From an uncultured Gemmiger sp. (lineage in GTDB: Bacteria > Bacillota > Clostridia > Oscillospirales > Ruminococcaceae): a stretch of 64,000 nucleotides of DNA. The stretch is from the NCBI GenBank assembly GCA_944386225.1, contig CALXAH010000001.1:1-64000 (forward strand). The letters are read 5' to 3'. Each line of letters opens with the position of its first letter. Position 1 is the stretch's first letter. Below the pieces are notes generated by a model that saw nothing but the letters and a program-made list of their open reading frames with translations, was not told where the DNA came from and did no database searches. The position numbers and the translations under genes were made by a program. Of the stretch, positions 50,894 through 59,084 are shown piece by piece.

Positions 50894-52939
50894 ATGCAGC
50901 TGGATACGCCGGTACAGTATCTGAAGAATGTAGGCCCCCGCACCGCCGAGCGGTTTGCCCGGCTGGGCATCCGGACGGTGGCCGACCTGCTGGCCCACTA
51001 TCCCCGCCGGTACATCGACTACTCGAACGCGGGCGGGGTGGCCGCCGCGCCCTTTGATACCGAGACGGTGGTGCGGGCTTTTGTCTACGCCAAGGAGCCG
51101 ATGCGCCGCCTGCCCGGCGGCCGCACCCTGCAGCGGGTGCAGGCCGGGGACGGGGACGCGGCGCTGAGCCTGGCCTGGTTCAACAACCCCTACGCTGCCG
51201 ACAAGCTGGAGGTGGGGCAGGAATACTGGTTTCAGGGCCGGGTGACCGGTACCCTGACCCACCGGGAGATGGCCAATCCGCTGGTGCGCACCCAGGCACA
51301 GGTGACCAAGGCCCCGCTGGAGCCGGTGTACCCCCAGACCGAAGGGCTGCCCAGCTGGCGGATCAGCCAGGCGGTGACGGCGGCGCTGGAGGCCGTGGGG
51401 CAGCTGGAGGAGCCTCTGCCCCCTGCCCTGCTGACCAAATACCGGCTGCCCGGCCGGGCCGAGGCGGTGCGGGCCATCCACCGGCCCCGCTCGGCGGAGG
51501 AGGCGGCCGGCGCCCGCCGGCGGCTGATCTTTGAAGAGCTGCTGACCTTGCAGCTGGGGGTCAACCTGATGAAGAGCCGGGGCGCGGGCCAGACCGGCGC
51601 CCCCATGGGCCGGGTGGATCTGGAACCGCTGTGGCGGTCGCTGCCCTTTGCCCCCACCGGGGCCCAGCGCCGGGCCGCGGGCGAGATCGCGGCCGACCTG
51701 CGGGGCCCCGCCCCCATGAACCGGCTGCTGCAGGGGGATGTGGGCAGCGGCAAAACACTGGTGGCGGCGGCGGCGGTGTACATCGCCGCCCGCAGCGGCT
51801 GGCAGAGCGCCCTGATGGCCCCCACCGAGATCCTGGCCGCCCAGCACGCCCGCAGCCTGCAGGCGATGCTGGGGCCGCTGGGGGTGCAGGTGGCGCTGCT
51901 CACCGGCGGGATGAAGGCCGCCCCCCGCCGCCAGACCCTGAAAGCCATTGCCGAGGGGCAGGCGGATCTGGTGGTGGGCACCCACGCGGTGATCGGGGCC
52001 GGGGTGGAATTTGCCCGGCTGGGTCTGGCCATTGTGGACGAGCAGCATCGGTTCGGGGTGCGGCAGCGGGGCCTGCTGGCCGCCAAGGCCGACAGCCCCC
52101 ATCTGCTGGTGATGAGCGCCACCCCCATTCCCCGCACGCTGGGGCTGCTGATCTATGGGGATCTGGACATCTCCATCCTGGACGAACTGCCCCCGGGCCG
52201 CAAACCGGTCAAGACGTATTATACAACCAGTAGAAAACGCCGTGATATGTACGGATTTTTGAATAGGCAGATCGAGGCCGGGCATCAGGTGTATGTGGTG
52301 TGCCCGCTGATCGAGCAGGGGGAAAATTCCGGCGAGGATATGCAGGCGGCGGCGGATTACCGGGACAAGGTGGCGGCGCCGCTGCTGCCGGGGCGGCGGA
52401 TCGGTCTGCTGCACGGCCGGATGAAGCCCAAGGAAAAGGCGGCGGTGATGGACGCCTTCAAAGCCGGGGAGCTGGACGTGCTGGTAAGCACCACCGTGAT
52501 CGAGGTGGGGGTGGACGTGCCCAACGCCACGGTAATGGTGATCGAAAACGCCGAGCGGTACGGCCTGAGCGCGCTGCACCAGCTGCGGGGCCGGGTGGGC
52601 CGGGGCGCGGCGGAAAGCTGCTGCATCCTGATCAGCGACCACGATTCGGACTCGGTGCGGGAGCGTCTGCGGTTTCTGTGCAGCACCAGCGACGGGTTTG
52701 CGATTGCCAAATACGACCTGGAGCACCGGGGGCCGGGGGATTTCTTCGGCAGCCGCCAGCACGGTCTGCCGGTGCTGCAGATTGCCGACCTGATGACCGA
52801 CACCCGCGCGCTGTACGCGGCGCAGGAGGAGGCCGGCGCGATCCTGCGGGCCGATCCCCAGCTGCAGCGGGAGGAAAACCAGCCGCTGGCCAGGGCGGTG
52901 GAGCATTTGTTTGAACGGGCCGAGGGAACCATGAACTGA
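50894..52939 (+). CDS. recG: ATP-dependent DNA helicase RecG
   Basis: This 681-residue superfamily 2 helicase remodels stalled replication forks and branched DNA. The N-terminal wedge domain contains YQFQGR-like OB-fold segments (about 60-150). The motor motifs follow: LLQGDVGSGKT (Walker A), APTEILAAQH, VDEQHRFGV (DEQH, typical RecG), SATPIPRTL, TTVIEVGVDVPNA and QLRGRVGRG. The TRG-region is near ENAERYGLSALHQL. Length is typical. AAAGGAGG precedes the start. Confidence 0.97.
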   Translation: MQLDTPVQYLKNVGPRTAERFARLGIRTVADLLAHYPRRYIDYSNAGGVAAAPFDTETVVRAFVYAKEPMRRLPGGRTLQRVQAGDGDAALSLAWFNNPYAADKLEVGQEYWFQGRVTGTLTHREMANPLVRTQAQVTKAPLEPVYPQTEGLPSWRISQAVTAALEAVGQLEEPLPPALLTKYRLPGRAEAVRAIHRPRSAEEAAGARRRLIFEELLTLQLGVNLMKSRGAGQTGAPMGRVDLEPLWRSLPFAPTGAQRRAAGEIAADLRGPAPMNRLLQGDVGSGKTLVAAAAVYIAARSGWQSALMAPTEILAAQHARSLQAMLGPLGVQVALLTGGMKAAPRRQTLKAIAEGQADLVVGTHAVIGAGVEFARLGLAIVDEQHRFGVRQRGLLAAKADSPHLLVMSATPIPRTLGLLIYGDLDISILDELPPGRKPVKTYYTTSRKRRDMYGFLNRQIEAGHQVYVVCPLIEQGENSGEDMQAAADYRDKVAAPLLPGRRIGLLHGRMKPKEKAAVMDAFKAGELDVLVSTTVIEVGVDVPNATVMVIENAERYGLSALHQLRGRVGRGAAESCCILISDHDSDSVRERLRFLCSTSDGFAIAKYDLEHRGPGDFFGSRQHGLPVLQIADLMTDTRALYAAQEEAGAILRADPQLQREENQPLARAVEHLFERAEGTMN

Positions 52940-52957
52940 TTTTCCCCTTCGCCCCGG

Positions 52958-52986
52958 CGGGCCGGAATCTTCCGGCCCGCTTTTTG
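52958..52986 (+). terminator. Terminator after recG
   Basis: A perfect palindromic stem GCGGGCCGGAA pairs with TTCCGGCCCGC, followed by TTTTT. Confidence 0.88.
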
Positions 52987-53052
52987 TGGTGAAACAGCCG
53001 CAATTTTTCTGTTTATTTATAAAAAGTTTACCACAGGCTGCTGCGAATCGCG

Positions 53053-53058
53053 TATAAT
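53053..53058 (+). promoter_or_regulatory. -10 element before the beta-CASP gene
   Basis: A perfect TATAAT lies 57 bp before the start codon; the -35 is weak. Confidence 0.45.
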
Positions 53059-53114
53059 AAAGCTAGAAAGCGGCCGAACACCGGCCGCACTGCTGCAAAG
53101 GAGGCGAACCCTCT

Positions 53115-54716
53115 ATGAAACTGACCTTTCTGGGCGCCGCGCACGAAGTGACCGGCAGCTGCTTTCTGCTGGAGGCGGCCGGGCACCGGCTGCTGATCGA
53201 CTGCGGCATGGAGCAGGGCCCCGACCTGTACGAGAATCAGCCGATGGATCTGCCGCCCGGCCAGCTGGACGGCCTGCTGCTGACCCACGCCCACATTGAC
53301 CATTCCGGGCGGATTCCGCTGCTGTACAAGCAGGGGTTTGCCGCGCCGGTCTGGTGCACCGACGCCACCGCCGACCTGTGCGCCATCATGCTGCAGGATT
53401 CCGGCCACATTCAGGAGAGTGAAGCCGAGTGGCGCAACCGCAAGGCCGCCCGCAGCGGCGGCGAGCTGTACGAGCCGCTGTACACGGTGGCCGACGCGCT
53501 GGCGGTGATGAAGCAGTTCGTGCCGGTACCCTACGGGGAAAAGCGGGAGATCCTGCCCGGCATCCGGGTGCGGTTTACCGACGTGGGGCACCTGCTCGGT
53601 TCTGCCTGCATCGAGATCTGGGCCGCGGAGAACGGCAGCGAGGAAAAGATCGTCTTTTCCGGCGACGTGGGTAACTCCGGCCAGCCCATTCTGCGGGATC
53701 CCCAGTCCCCGCCGGGCGCGGATATCCTGGTAATGGAGAGCACCTACGGCGACCGCAACCACAACAAATCCCGGCCGGACTACGCCCGGGAACTGGCCGC
53801 GCTGGTGGAGGACACCTTCGCCCGAGGCGGCAACCTGGTCATCCCCTGTTTTGCGGTGGGCCGCACCCAGGAGATGCTCTATTTCTTCCGCCAGATCAAG
53901 GAACAGAACCTGGCCCCCCGGTTCCCGAACTTTGAGGTCTGGCTGGACAGCCCCCTGGCGGTGGAGGCCACCCACGTGTTCCGGGAAAACCTGTGGGAAT
54001 GCGTGGACGACGAGACCCGCGCCCTGCTGGAAAAGGGGATCAACCCGCTGCAGTTTGAAGGGCTGCACCTGTCGGTGAAGAAAGAGGAATCCCAGGCCAT
54101 CAACATGCTGCAGGGCAGCCACGTGATCCTGTCCGCCAGCGGCATGTGCGAGGCCGGACGCATCCGCCACCACCTGAAACACAACCTGTGGCGGCCGGAA
54201 AGCACCATCCTGTTTGTGGGCTACCAGTCGGTGGGCACCCTGGGCCGGGCCCTGGTGGAGGGCGCCAAAGAGGTCAAACTGTTTGGCGAGCCGGTGCAGG
54301 TGCGGGCCAAGATCCAGGTGCTGGCCGGCGTGAGCGGCCACGCGGATCAGAGCGGCCTGCTGCGCTGGGCCAAGGGCATCCAGCCGCCGCCCCGCCAGGT
54401 GTTTGTGGTGCATGGCGACGACGCGGTCTGTGACGAGTTTGCCGGGCTGCTGACCCGGGAACTGGGCCTGCGGGCCGAAGCCCCCTTCAACGGGGCGGAG
54501 TACGACCTGCTTACCGGCCGGTGCCTGGATCCGGGCAACAGCGCCCGCATCAAGAAGCCGGCCGCCGCCCGCAAGACGAGCCCTGTGTTCCAGCGGCTGC
54601 TGAACGCGGGCAAGCGCCTGCTGGCGGTGATCGAGCGCAACGAGGGCGGCGCCAACAAGGATCTGGCCCGCTTTGCCGACCAGATCGACGCATTGTGCGA
54701 CAAGTGGGATCGCTGA
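53115..54716 (+). CDS. Beta-CASP metallo-beta-lactamase RNA-processing exonuclease family protein
   Basis: This 533-residue protein has the MBL motif THAHIDHSG (zinc ligands), the downstream H/D ligands FTDVGHLLGSACI and SGDVG, and a beta-CASP insertion (about residues 205-385) with FAVGRTQEMLYF. The C-terminal GHADQSGLL motif supplies another His ligand. It belongs to the YSH1/CPSF73-like group found widely in Bacteria and probably acts on RNA. The last 80 residues are a basic extension. Confidence 0.92.
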   Translation: MKLTFLGAAHEVTGSCFLLEAAGHRLLIDCGMEQGPDLYENQPMDLPPGQLDGLLLTHAHIDHSGRIPLLYKQGFAAPVWCTDATADLCAIMLQDSGHIQESEAEWRNRKAARSGGELYEPLYTVADALAVMKQFVPVPYGEKREILPGIRVRFTDVGHLLGSACIEIWAAENGSEEKIVFSGDVGNSGQPILRDPQSPPGADILVMESTYGDRNHNKSRPDYARELAALVEDTFARGGNLVIPCFAVGRTQEMLYFFRQIKEQNLAPRFPNFEVWLDSPLAVEATHVFRENLWECVDDETRALLEKGINPLQFEGLHLSVKKEESQAINMLQGSHVILSASGMCEAGRIRHHLKHNLWRPESTILFVGYQSVGTLGRALVEGAKEVKLFGEPVQVRAKIQVLAGVSGHADQSGLLRWAKGIQPPPRQVFVVHGDDAVCDEFAGLLTRELGLRAEAPFNGAEYDLLTGRCLDPGNSARIKKPAAARKTSPVFQRLLNAGKRLLAVIERNEGGANKDLARFADQIDALCDKWDR

Positions 54717-54720
54717 CCTC

Positions 54721-54750
54721 TTGCATTTTGGCGAAACAATATGGTATACT
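54721..54750 (+). promoter_or_regulatory. Promoter of the MATE exporter gene
   Basis: TTGCAT (54721-54726) and extended TGGTATACT (-10 at 54745-54750) are 18 bp apart. Confidence 0.75.
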
Positions 54751-54756
54751 CGGCTC

Positions 54757-54873
54757 TGGAAATTAAATAAAGGCCCTGCCACCGGGTAGGGCCGATGCGG
54801 GCAGCATTTCTGTTTACGGCGTTAGGTCTTTGCAGTCGTAAACCGGGATGCTGCTTTTTTCGGAGGAGTTGCC
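54757..54873 (+). promoter_or_regulatory. Structured leader with terminator/antiterminator potential
   Basis: The leader between promoter and MATE start can form a hairpin at 54772-54793 and a long hairpin at 54801-54854. In the latter GCAGCAT pairs with ATGCTGC, and GTTTACG (54812-54818) pairs with CGTAAAC (54837-54843). T6 (54855-54860) follows directly. CTGCC (54776-54780) could instead pair with GGCAG (54800-54804) and block the terminator. This is the architecture of a riboswitch or attenuator; I recognise no known aptamer. Confidence 0.55.
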
Positions 54874-56154
54874 ATGAAAGCCAAACTGCGGCGCTACATT
54901 GTGTCCAATCTGATCGCCATGACCGGCCTGTCCTGCTACGTGCTGGCCGACACCTTTTTTATCTCGGTGGCCCAGGGGGCAAACGGCATCACCGCGCTGA
55001 ACCTGGCGCTGCCGGTATACGGGCTGATGTTTGCCATCGGTTCGATGCTCGGGGTTGGGTCGGCCACCCGGTATTCCCTGAGCCGGGCGGTGGGCTGGGG
55101 GGATGAGGACCGGTATTTTTCCGGCTCGGCCCTGGGGGCGCTGGCCGCCAGTGTGCCTTTTGTGCTGCTGGGGCTGTTTGCCACCGACGGGGTGCTGCTT
55201 ATCCTGGGGGCGGACGCCACCATCCTGGCGATAGGCCGCAGCTATATGCGGATTGCTCTGTGCTGCGCACCCTTTTTCATGCTGAACTACACCTGCACCG
55301 CTTTTGTGCGCAACGACGGCGCCCCCACCGTGGCCATGGCCGCCACCCTGACCAGCGGGCTGTTCAACATCCTGTTTGACTACATCTTCATGTTTCCCAT
55401 GGGGATGGGCATGGTGGGCGCGGCGCTGGCTACCGGCCTGTCCCCGCTGGTGAGCATGGGGGTCTGCCTGGTGCATTATCTCTCGCCCAAAAACAATGTA
55501 CGGTTTGTCTGGGCGGTGCCCTCCCTGCGGCGGCTGGCCGCCAGCTGCAGCCTGGGTGTGGCGGCCTTTGTGGGTGAAATTTCCGGCGCGGTAACCACCC
55601 TGGTGTTCAACTTCCTGCTGCTGGGTCTGGGCGGCAACGTAACGGTGGCCGCCTATGGCGTGATCGCCAATGTGGCGCTGGTAGCTACAGCCCTGTTCAA
55701 CGGCGTATCCCAGGGGCTGCAGCCGCTGGCCAGCGCCGCCCACGGCGCGGGCGATCAGGCGGGCGAAGCCTGGCTGCTGCGCCGCTGCCTGCAGATCGCC
55801 GCCGCGCTGGCGATCGCGCTGGTGGCGGCGGTGCTGCTGCTGGCCGAGCCGCTGGTGGCGGCGTTCAACAGCAAGGGTTCGGCCCAGCTGGCCGCCTATG
55901 CGGTGCCGGGTATCCGGCTGTATTTTCTCGGGTTCCTGCTGGCCTGCTTCAACATTGTGCGGGCCGGATACTTCGGGGCTGTGGACATGGGCCGGGAATC
56001 CGCGGTGATCGCCCTCTCCCGCGGGGTGGTAAGCATCGTGCTGTTTGCCGTGCTGCTGGCGGCGCTGTGGGGCGTTACCGGGGTATGGCTGGCCTTTCCC
56101 GTTTCGGAGGGCTTTACCCTGTTGATCAGCGCCCGGATGGGCCGCAAATCCTGA
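54874..56154 (+). CDS. MATE-family multidrug exporter
   Basis: This 426-residue carrier has twelve membrane helices in two homologous halves and MATE features such as YVLADTFFISVAQGANGITALNLALPVYGLMFAIGSMLGVG and PTVAMAATLTSGLFNILFDYIFMF. It exports cationic drugs or metabolites with Na+ or H+. The start follows CGGAGGAG directly after a leader terminator, so expression is probably controlled by read-through. Confidence 0.92.
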   Translation: MKAKLRRYIVSNLIAMTGLSCYVLADTFFISVAQGANGITALNLALPVYGLMFAIGSMLGVGSATRYSLSRAVGWGDEDRYFSGSALGALAASVPFVLLGLFATDGVLLILGADATILAIGRSYMRIALCCAPFFMLNYTCTAFVRNDGAPTVAMAATLTSGLFNILFDYIFMFPMGMGMVGAALATGLSPLVSMGVCLVHYLSPKNNVRFVWAVPSLRRLAASCSLGVAAFVGEISGAVTTLVFNFLLLGLGGNVTVAAYGVIANVALVATALFNGVSQGLQPLASAAHGAGDQAGEAWLLRRCLQIAAALAIALVAAVLLLAEPLVAAFNSKGSAQLAAYAVPGIRLYFLGFLLACFNIVRAGYFGAVDMGRESAVIALSRGVVSIVLFAVLLAALWGVTGVWLAFPVSEGFTLLISARMGRKS

Positions 56155-56159
56155 CACAG

Positions 56160-56194
56160 AAAACGCGCCGCCCGGCTGGCCCGGGCGGCGCGTT
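56160..56194. terminator. Bidirectional terminator
   Basis: A long GC stem AACGCGCCGCCCGG pairs with CCGGGCGGCGCGTT between convergent genes. Confidence 0.85.
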
Positions 56195-56198
56195 CTGT

Positions 56199-56654
56199 TC
56201 ATTTCTTTTTCAGCGTTTCCAGCAAACCGGCACAGCCCGCACACACATCCGCGTAGGTGGCCTCAAAATCCCCGGTATACCAGGGGTCTGCGATGCCCCG
56301 TTCCTCCCCGGCGTAGTGCAGCAGCAGCCCCAGCTTGCCCTCCGGGTCGCCGCCGAAGATCCGCTGCATATCGGTCAGGTTGCGCATCTCCATGCCGATG
56401 ATCCGGTCCCAGGCGGCATAATCCAGCCGGGTCAGCGGGGTGGCAGTCCGGGGCGGACAGGGCACTCCATGGGCCAGCAGGGTGCGCCGGGCGGGAGGAT
56501 AGAGGTCGTTGCCCTCCTCCTCCCGGCTGGTGGCCGCACTGGCCACCGTGACCGCATGGGTCAGCCCCGCGTCTTTTACCATCTGCTTCATCACATACTC
56601 CGCCATAGGGCTGCGGCAGATATTGCCCAGGCAGACAAACAGGATACGGGTCAC
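56199..56654 (-). CDS. Low-molecular-weight protein-tyrosine phosphatase
   Basis: This 151-residue enzyme has the P-loop VCLGNICRSPMAE (C-x5-R-S, catalytic Cys about residue 8) and the general-acid motif GIADPWYTG (DPW). It dephosphorylates phosphotyrosine, often on proteins that control polysaccharide synthesis. The start is GTG 56654, 8 bp after GGAGGAG, which lies inside the end of the upstream DUF4349 gene. The two genes are therefore probably co-translated. Confidence 0.92.
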   Translation of the reverse strand: MTRILFVCLGNICRSPMAEYVMKQMVKDAGLTHAVTVASAATSREEEGNDLYPPARRTLLAHGVPCPPRTATPLTRLDYAAWDRIIGMEMRNLTDMQRIFGGDPEGKLGLLLHYAGEERGIADPWYTGDFEATYADVCAGCAGLLETLKKK

Positions 56655-56658
56655 AGGC

Positions 56659-57624
56659 TTACTCCTCCGGTTTCTTGGCATCATTTTTCGCGTACAGCGG
56701 GCCGTAGTCCGCGCCCGCGGCGGGCGGCGGCACCGGCCGGGCGGCCGCGGCGGCACGGATGCGTCTGCGGCTGCGGCGGGCCACCAGCAGCACGATCGCC
56801 ACAATGACCGCCAGCACCAGCAGCGCCGGCAGCCGGTAGACCAGGAACACCGCCAGATCCTGGCAGAACGCGCCGAAGTCCACCCAGCTGTTGGCAAAGG
56901 CCTGGCTGATCCGCTCACCGAAGGTGGGTTCCACGATGGTCAGGGAATCCACCTCGTTCAGGTAGACCTCCACGGTGCAGTAGTCCACCTGGTCGTCCAT
57001 GGCCCGCATCTGGGCGGTGTAGCTTTCGATCTGGTATTCCACGTCGCTCAGCTGCTGCTGGATCTGCAGCAGATCGGTCAGATTCTCCGCCTGGGCCATC
57101 AGCTCGGTCAGGCGGGTGCGCTGGGTCTCCAGGCTTTCCAGCCGGGCCTGCACATCCACATAAGAGGCGGTGATGTCCTCCATCTGCTCCTGCTTGTTCA
57201 CCAGGTTGCCCACGCCGGAGGCCTCATTGAGGAAATCCGCGTACCGGTCGGCCGGCACCCGCAGCGTCAGGCGGGACCATCGGCTGCCCCGCTCGGCGCT
57301 GCCGCCCTCCTCGTTGCTCTCCACATAGCCGCCCGCCTTGTCCAGCGCCTCCAGCAGGGCTGTGCGGGCGTCCGTGTAGGTTTTGGTTTCCAGATCCAGC
57401 GTGGCGGTGTACACCAGCTTGCGGCCGCCCGCTTCGGGCAGCAGGGTGCCGGTCTCTCCGCTGGACACGCCGCTTGACTCCATGGCCATATCGTAGTTTT
57501 CCTGGGGCGCGGCATCCGCCGCTCCGCCGCCCACCGCGGTGTTCATGGAAGCCGAGGCGCCGCAGCCCGCCAGCAGCGCGCAGGCCAGCAGCAGGGCCAG
57601 CATTGTCAAAATCGTGCGTTTCAT
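56659..57624 (-). CDS. DUF4349 lipoprotein
   Basis: This 321-residue product has a lipobox (LLAGC, Cys about residue 21). A DUF4349 domain follows with GRKLVYTATLDLETKTYTDARTALLEAL and GSRWSRLTLRVPADRYADFLNEASGVGNL. A coiled coil lies about residues 140-205 (YVDVQARLESLETQRTRLTELM). A C-terminal membrane helix (LPALLVLAVIVAIVLLV) and a basic tail complete it. Being both lipidated and membrane-spanning, it would lie across the envelope. Function unknown; its neighbour is a tyrosine phosphatase. Confidence 0.88.
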   Translation of the reverse strand: MKRTILTMLALLLACALLAGCGASASMNTAVGGGAADAAPQENYDMAMESSGVSSGETGTLLPEAGGRKLVYTATLDLETKTYTDARTALLEALDKAGGYVESNEEGGSAERGSRWSRLTLRVPADRYADFLNEASGVGNLVNKQEQMEDITASYVDVQARLESLETQRTRLTELMAQAENLTDLLQIQQQLSDVEYQIESYTAQMRAMDDQVDYCTVEVYLNEVDSLTIVEPTFGERISQAFANSWVDFGAFCQDLAVFLVYRLPALLVLAVIVAIVLLVARRSRRRIRAAAAARPVPPPAAGADYGPLYAKNDAKKPEE

Positions 57625-57684
57625 GGGATTTCCTCCTTCTTTTTTGGTCTTTCTACTCAAAATACGCGGCCGGGCGGCGGGATA

Positions 57685-57713
57685 TTGCGTCCCGGCCGAA
57701 AATCCGATACAAT
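57685..57713 (+). promoter_or_regulatory. Promoter of the phosphofructokinase gene
   Basis: TTGCGT (57685-57690) and TACAAT (57708-57713) are 17 bp apart. Confidence 0.65.
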
Positions 57714-57786
57714 AGAGGGCAGGTCCGCGGCAGGCGGGCCTTCTGTCTGTATTATATAGCATCCGACAGGGAAAGTGGGTAACGAT

Positions 57787-59022
57787 ATGATGACGAACGG
57801 AATCGGAAACGTTCTGGTGGGTCAGTCCGGCGGGCCGACCGCGGTAATCAACGCCAGCCTGGCCGGCGTGTACGAGGCCGCGCGGTCATTGGACGCGCCG
57901 CGTATCTACGGCATGAAGTACGGCATTCAGGGTTTTCTGCAGGGCAATCTGGTGGAACTGGACAAGCTGCTGGGGGACAAACTGGACGTGGAACTGATGC
58001 TGCGCACCCCTTCCAGCTATCTGGGCAGCTGCCGGTACAAGCTGCCCGACCCGGCTCAGGACGAGGGCCCCTACCGCACCCTGTTCGCCCTGTTTGAGCG
58101 GTACGATATCCGGGCGGTGTTCTATATCGGCGGCAACGACAGCATGGACACCATCGCCCGCCTGAGCGCCTGGGGCCGGGCGACCGGCAGTTCGATCCGG
58201 TTCATCGGGGTGCCCAAGACCATCGACAACGACCTGATGCTCACCGACCACACCCCCGGCTACGGCAGCGCGGCCAAATACATCGCCGCCATCATGAAGG
58301 AGGTCATCTGCGACTCCTCGGTATACGATCTGCGCAGCGTGACGGTGGCCGAGATCATGGGCCGCCACGCGGGCTGGCTGGCGGGCGCGGCCTGTCTGGC
58401 CTGCGGGCCGGATTGCGACGGCCCGGATATGATCCTGCTGCCGGAGGTGCCCTTCTCACCGGAGACCTTCCTGCGCAAGGTGGACGCGCTGCAGCGCAGC
58501 AAGCCGAATGTGATCATCGCCGCCAGCGAGGGGGTGCGCACCCGGGACGGGGTGTTCCTGTGCGATCTGGTGTCCGGCGGCGGACAGCTGGACGCCTTCG
58601 GCCACAAGAGCATGCTGTCCGGCACCAGCCGGTACCTGAGCGATCTGATCCAGAGCAACCTGGGCTGCAAAAGCCGGGCTATCGAGCTGTCCACCCTGCA
58701 GCGGTGCGCCAGCCATCTGGCCAGCCGCACCGACATCGACGAGGCCTACCGGGTAGGCGCGGCGGCGGTGGAAGCGGCCCGGGGCGGGCTGACCGGCCGG
58801 ATGGTGACCCTGCGCCGGATGAGCGACGTGCCCTACCAGTGCGTGACCGGCACCGTGGAGATCGAGCAGGTGGCCAACCTGGAAAAGACGGTGCCCGCCG
58901 ACTGGATCGCCGCCGACGGCACCCATGTGAACGCAGCCTTTGAACAGTACGCCCGCCCGCTGATCCAGGGCGAGCTGTCCCCCATCTTTGTGAACGGCAC
59001 CCCCCGTCACATTCGTTTGTAA
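57787..59022 (+). CDS. pfp: Pyrophosphate-dependent phosphofructokinase
   Basis: This 411-residue enzyme interconverts fructose-6-phosphate and fructose-1,6-bisphosphate. The donor-site motif reads GGNDSMDT with Asp where ATP enzymes have Gly (GGDGS), and PKTIDNDL carries the Lys typical of PPi-PFK. AEIMGRHAGWLAG and PEVPF are family landmarks. A PPi-linked enzyme suits an energy-limited anaerobe and is reversible. The start may be ATG 57787 or 57790; the ribosome site is weak. Confidence 0.92.
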   Translation: MMTNGIGNVLVGQSGGPTAVINASLAGVYEAARSLDAPRIYGMKYGIQGFLQGNLVELDKLLGDKLDVELMLRTPSSYLGSCRYKLPDPAQDEGPYRTLFALFERYDIRAVFYIGGNDSMDTIARLSAWGRATGSSIRFIGVPKTIDNDLMLTDHTPGYGSAAKYIAAIMKEVICDSSVYDLRSVTVAEIMGRHAGWLAGAACLACGPDCDGPDMILLPEVPFSPETFLRKVDALQRSKPNVIIAASEGVRTRDGVFLCDLVSGGGQLDAFGHKSMLSGTSRYLSDLIQSNLGCKSRAIELSTLQRCASHLASRTDIDEAYRVGAAAVEAARGGLTGRMVTLRRMSDVPYQCVTGTVEIEQVANLEKTVPADWIAADGTHVNAAFEQYARPLIQGELSPIFVNGTPRHIRL

Positions 59023-59027
59023 GAAAA

Positions 59028-59080
59028 AAGAACCGGCCGTCGCGTCAGGGAGAACTTCCCGGACGCGGCGGCCGGTATTC
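59028..59080. terminator. Bidirectional terminator
   Basis: A stem of about 15 bp (ACCGGCCGTCGCGTC pairing with GACGCGGCGGCCGGT, one mismatch) lies between convergent genes with T-rich flanks on both sides. Confidence 0.8.
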
Positions 59081-59084
59081 TGTT

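Noticed and set aside
49082..52906. Minus-strand frame of about 1,270 codons over fakA and recG
   Set aside because: It is antisense to two certain genes and has no ribosome site or domain.
54795..54873. Leader peptide for translational attenuation of the MATE gene
   Set aside because: The frame has no ribosome site and runs on through the MATE start without a stop, unlike known leader peptides.
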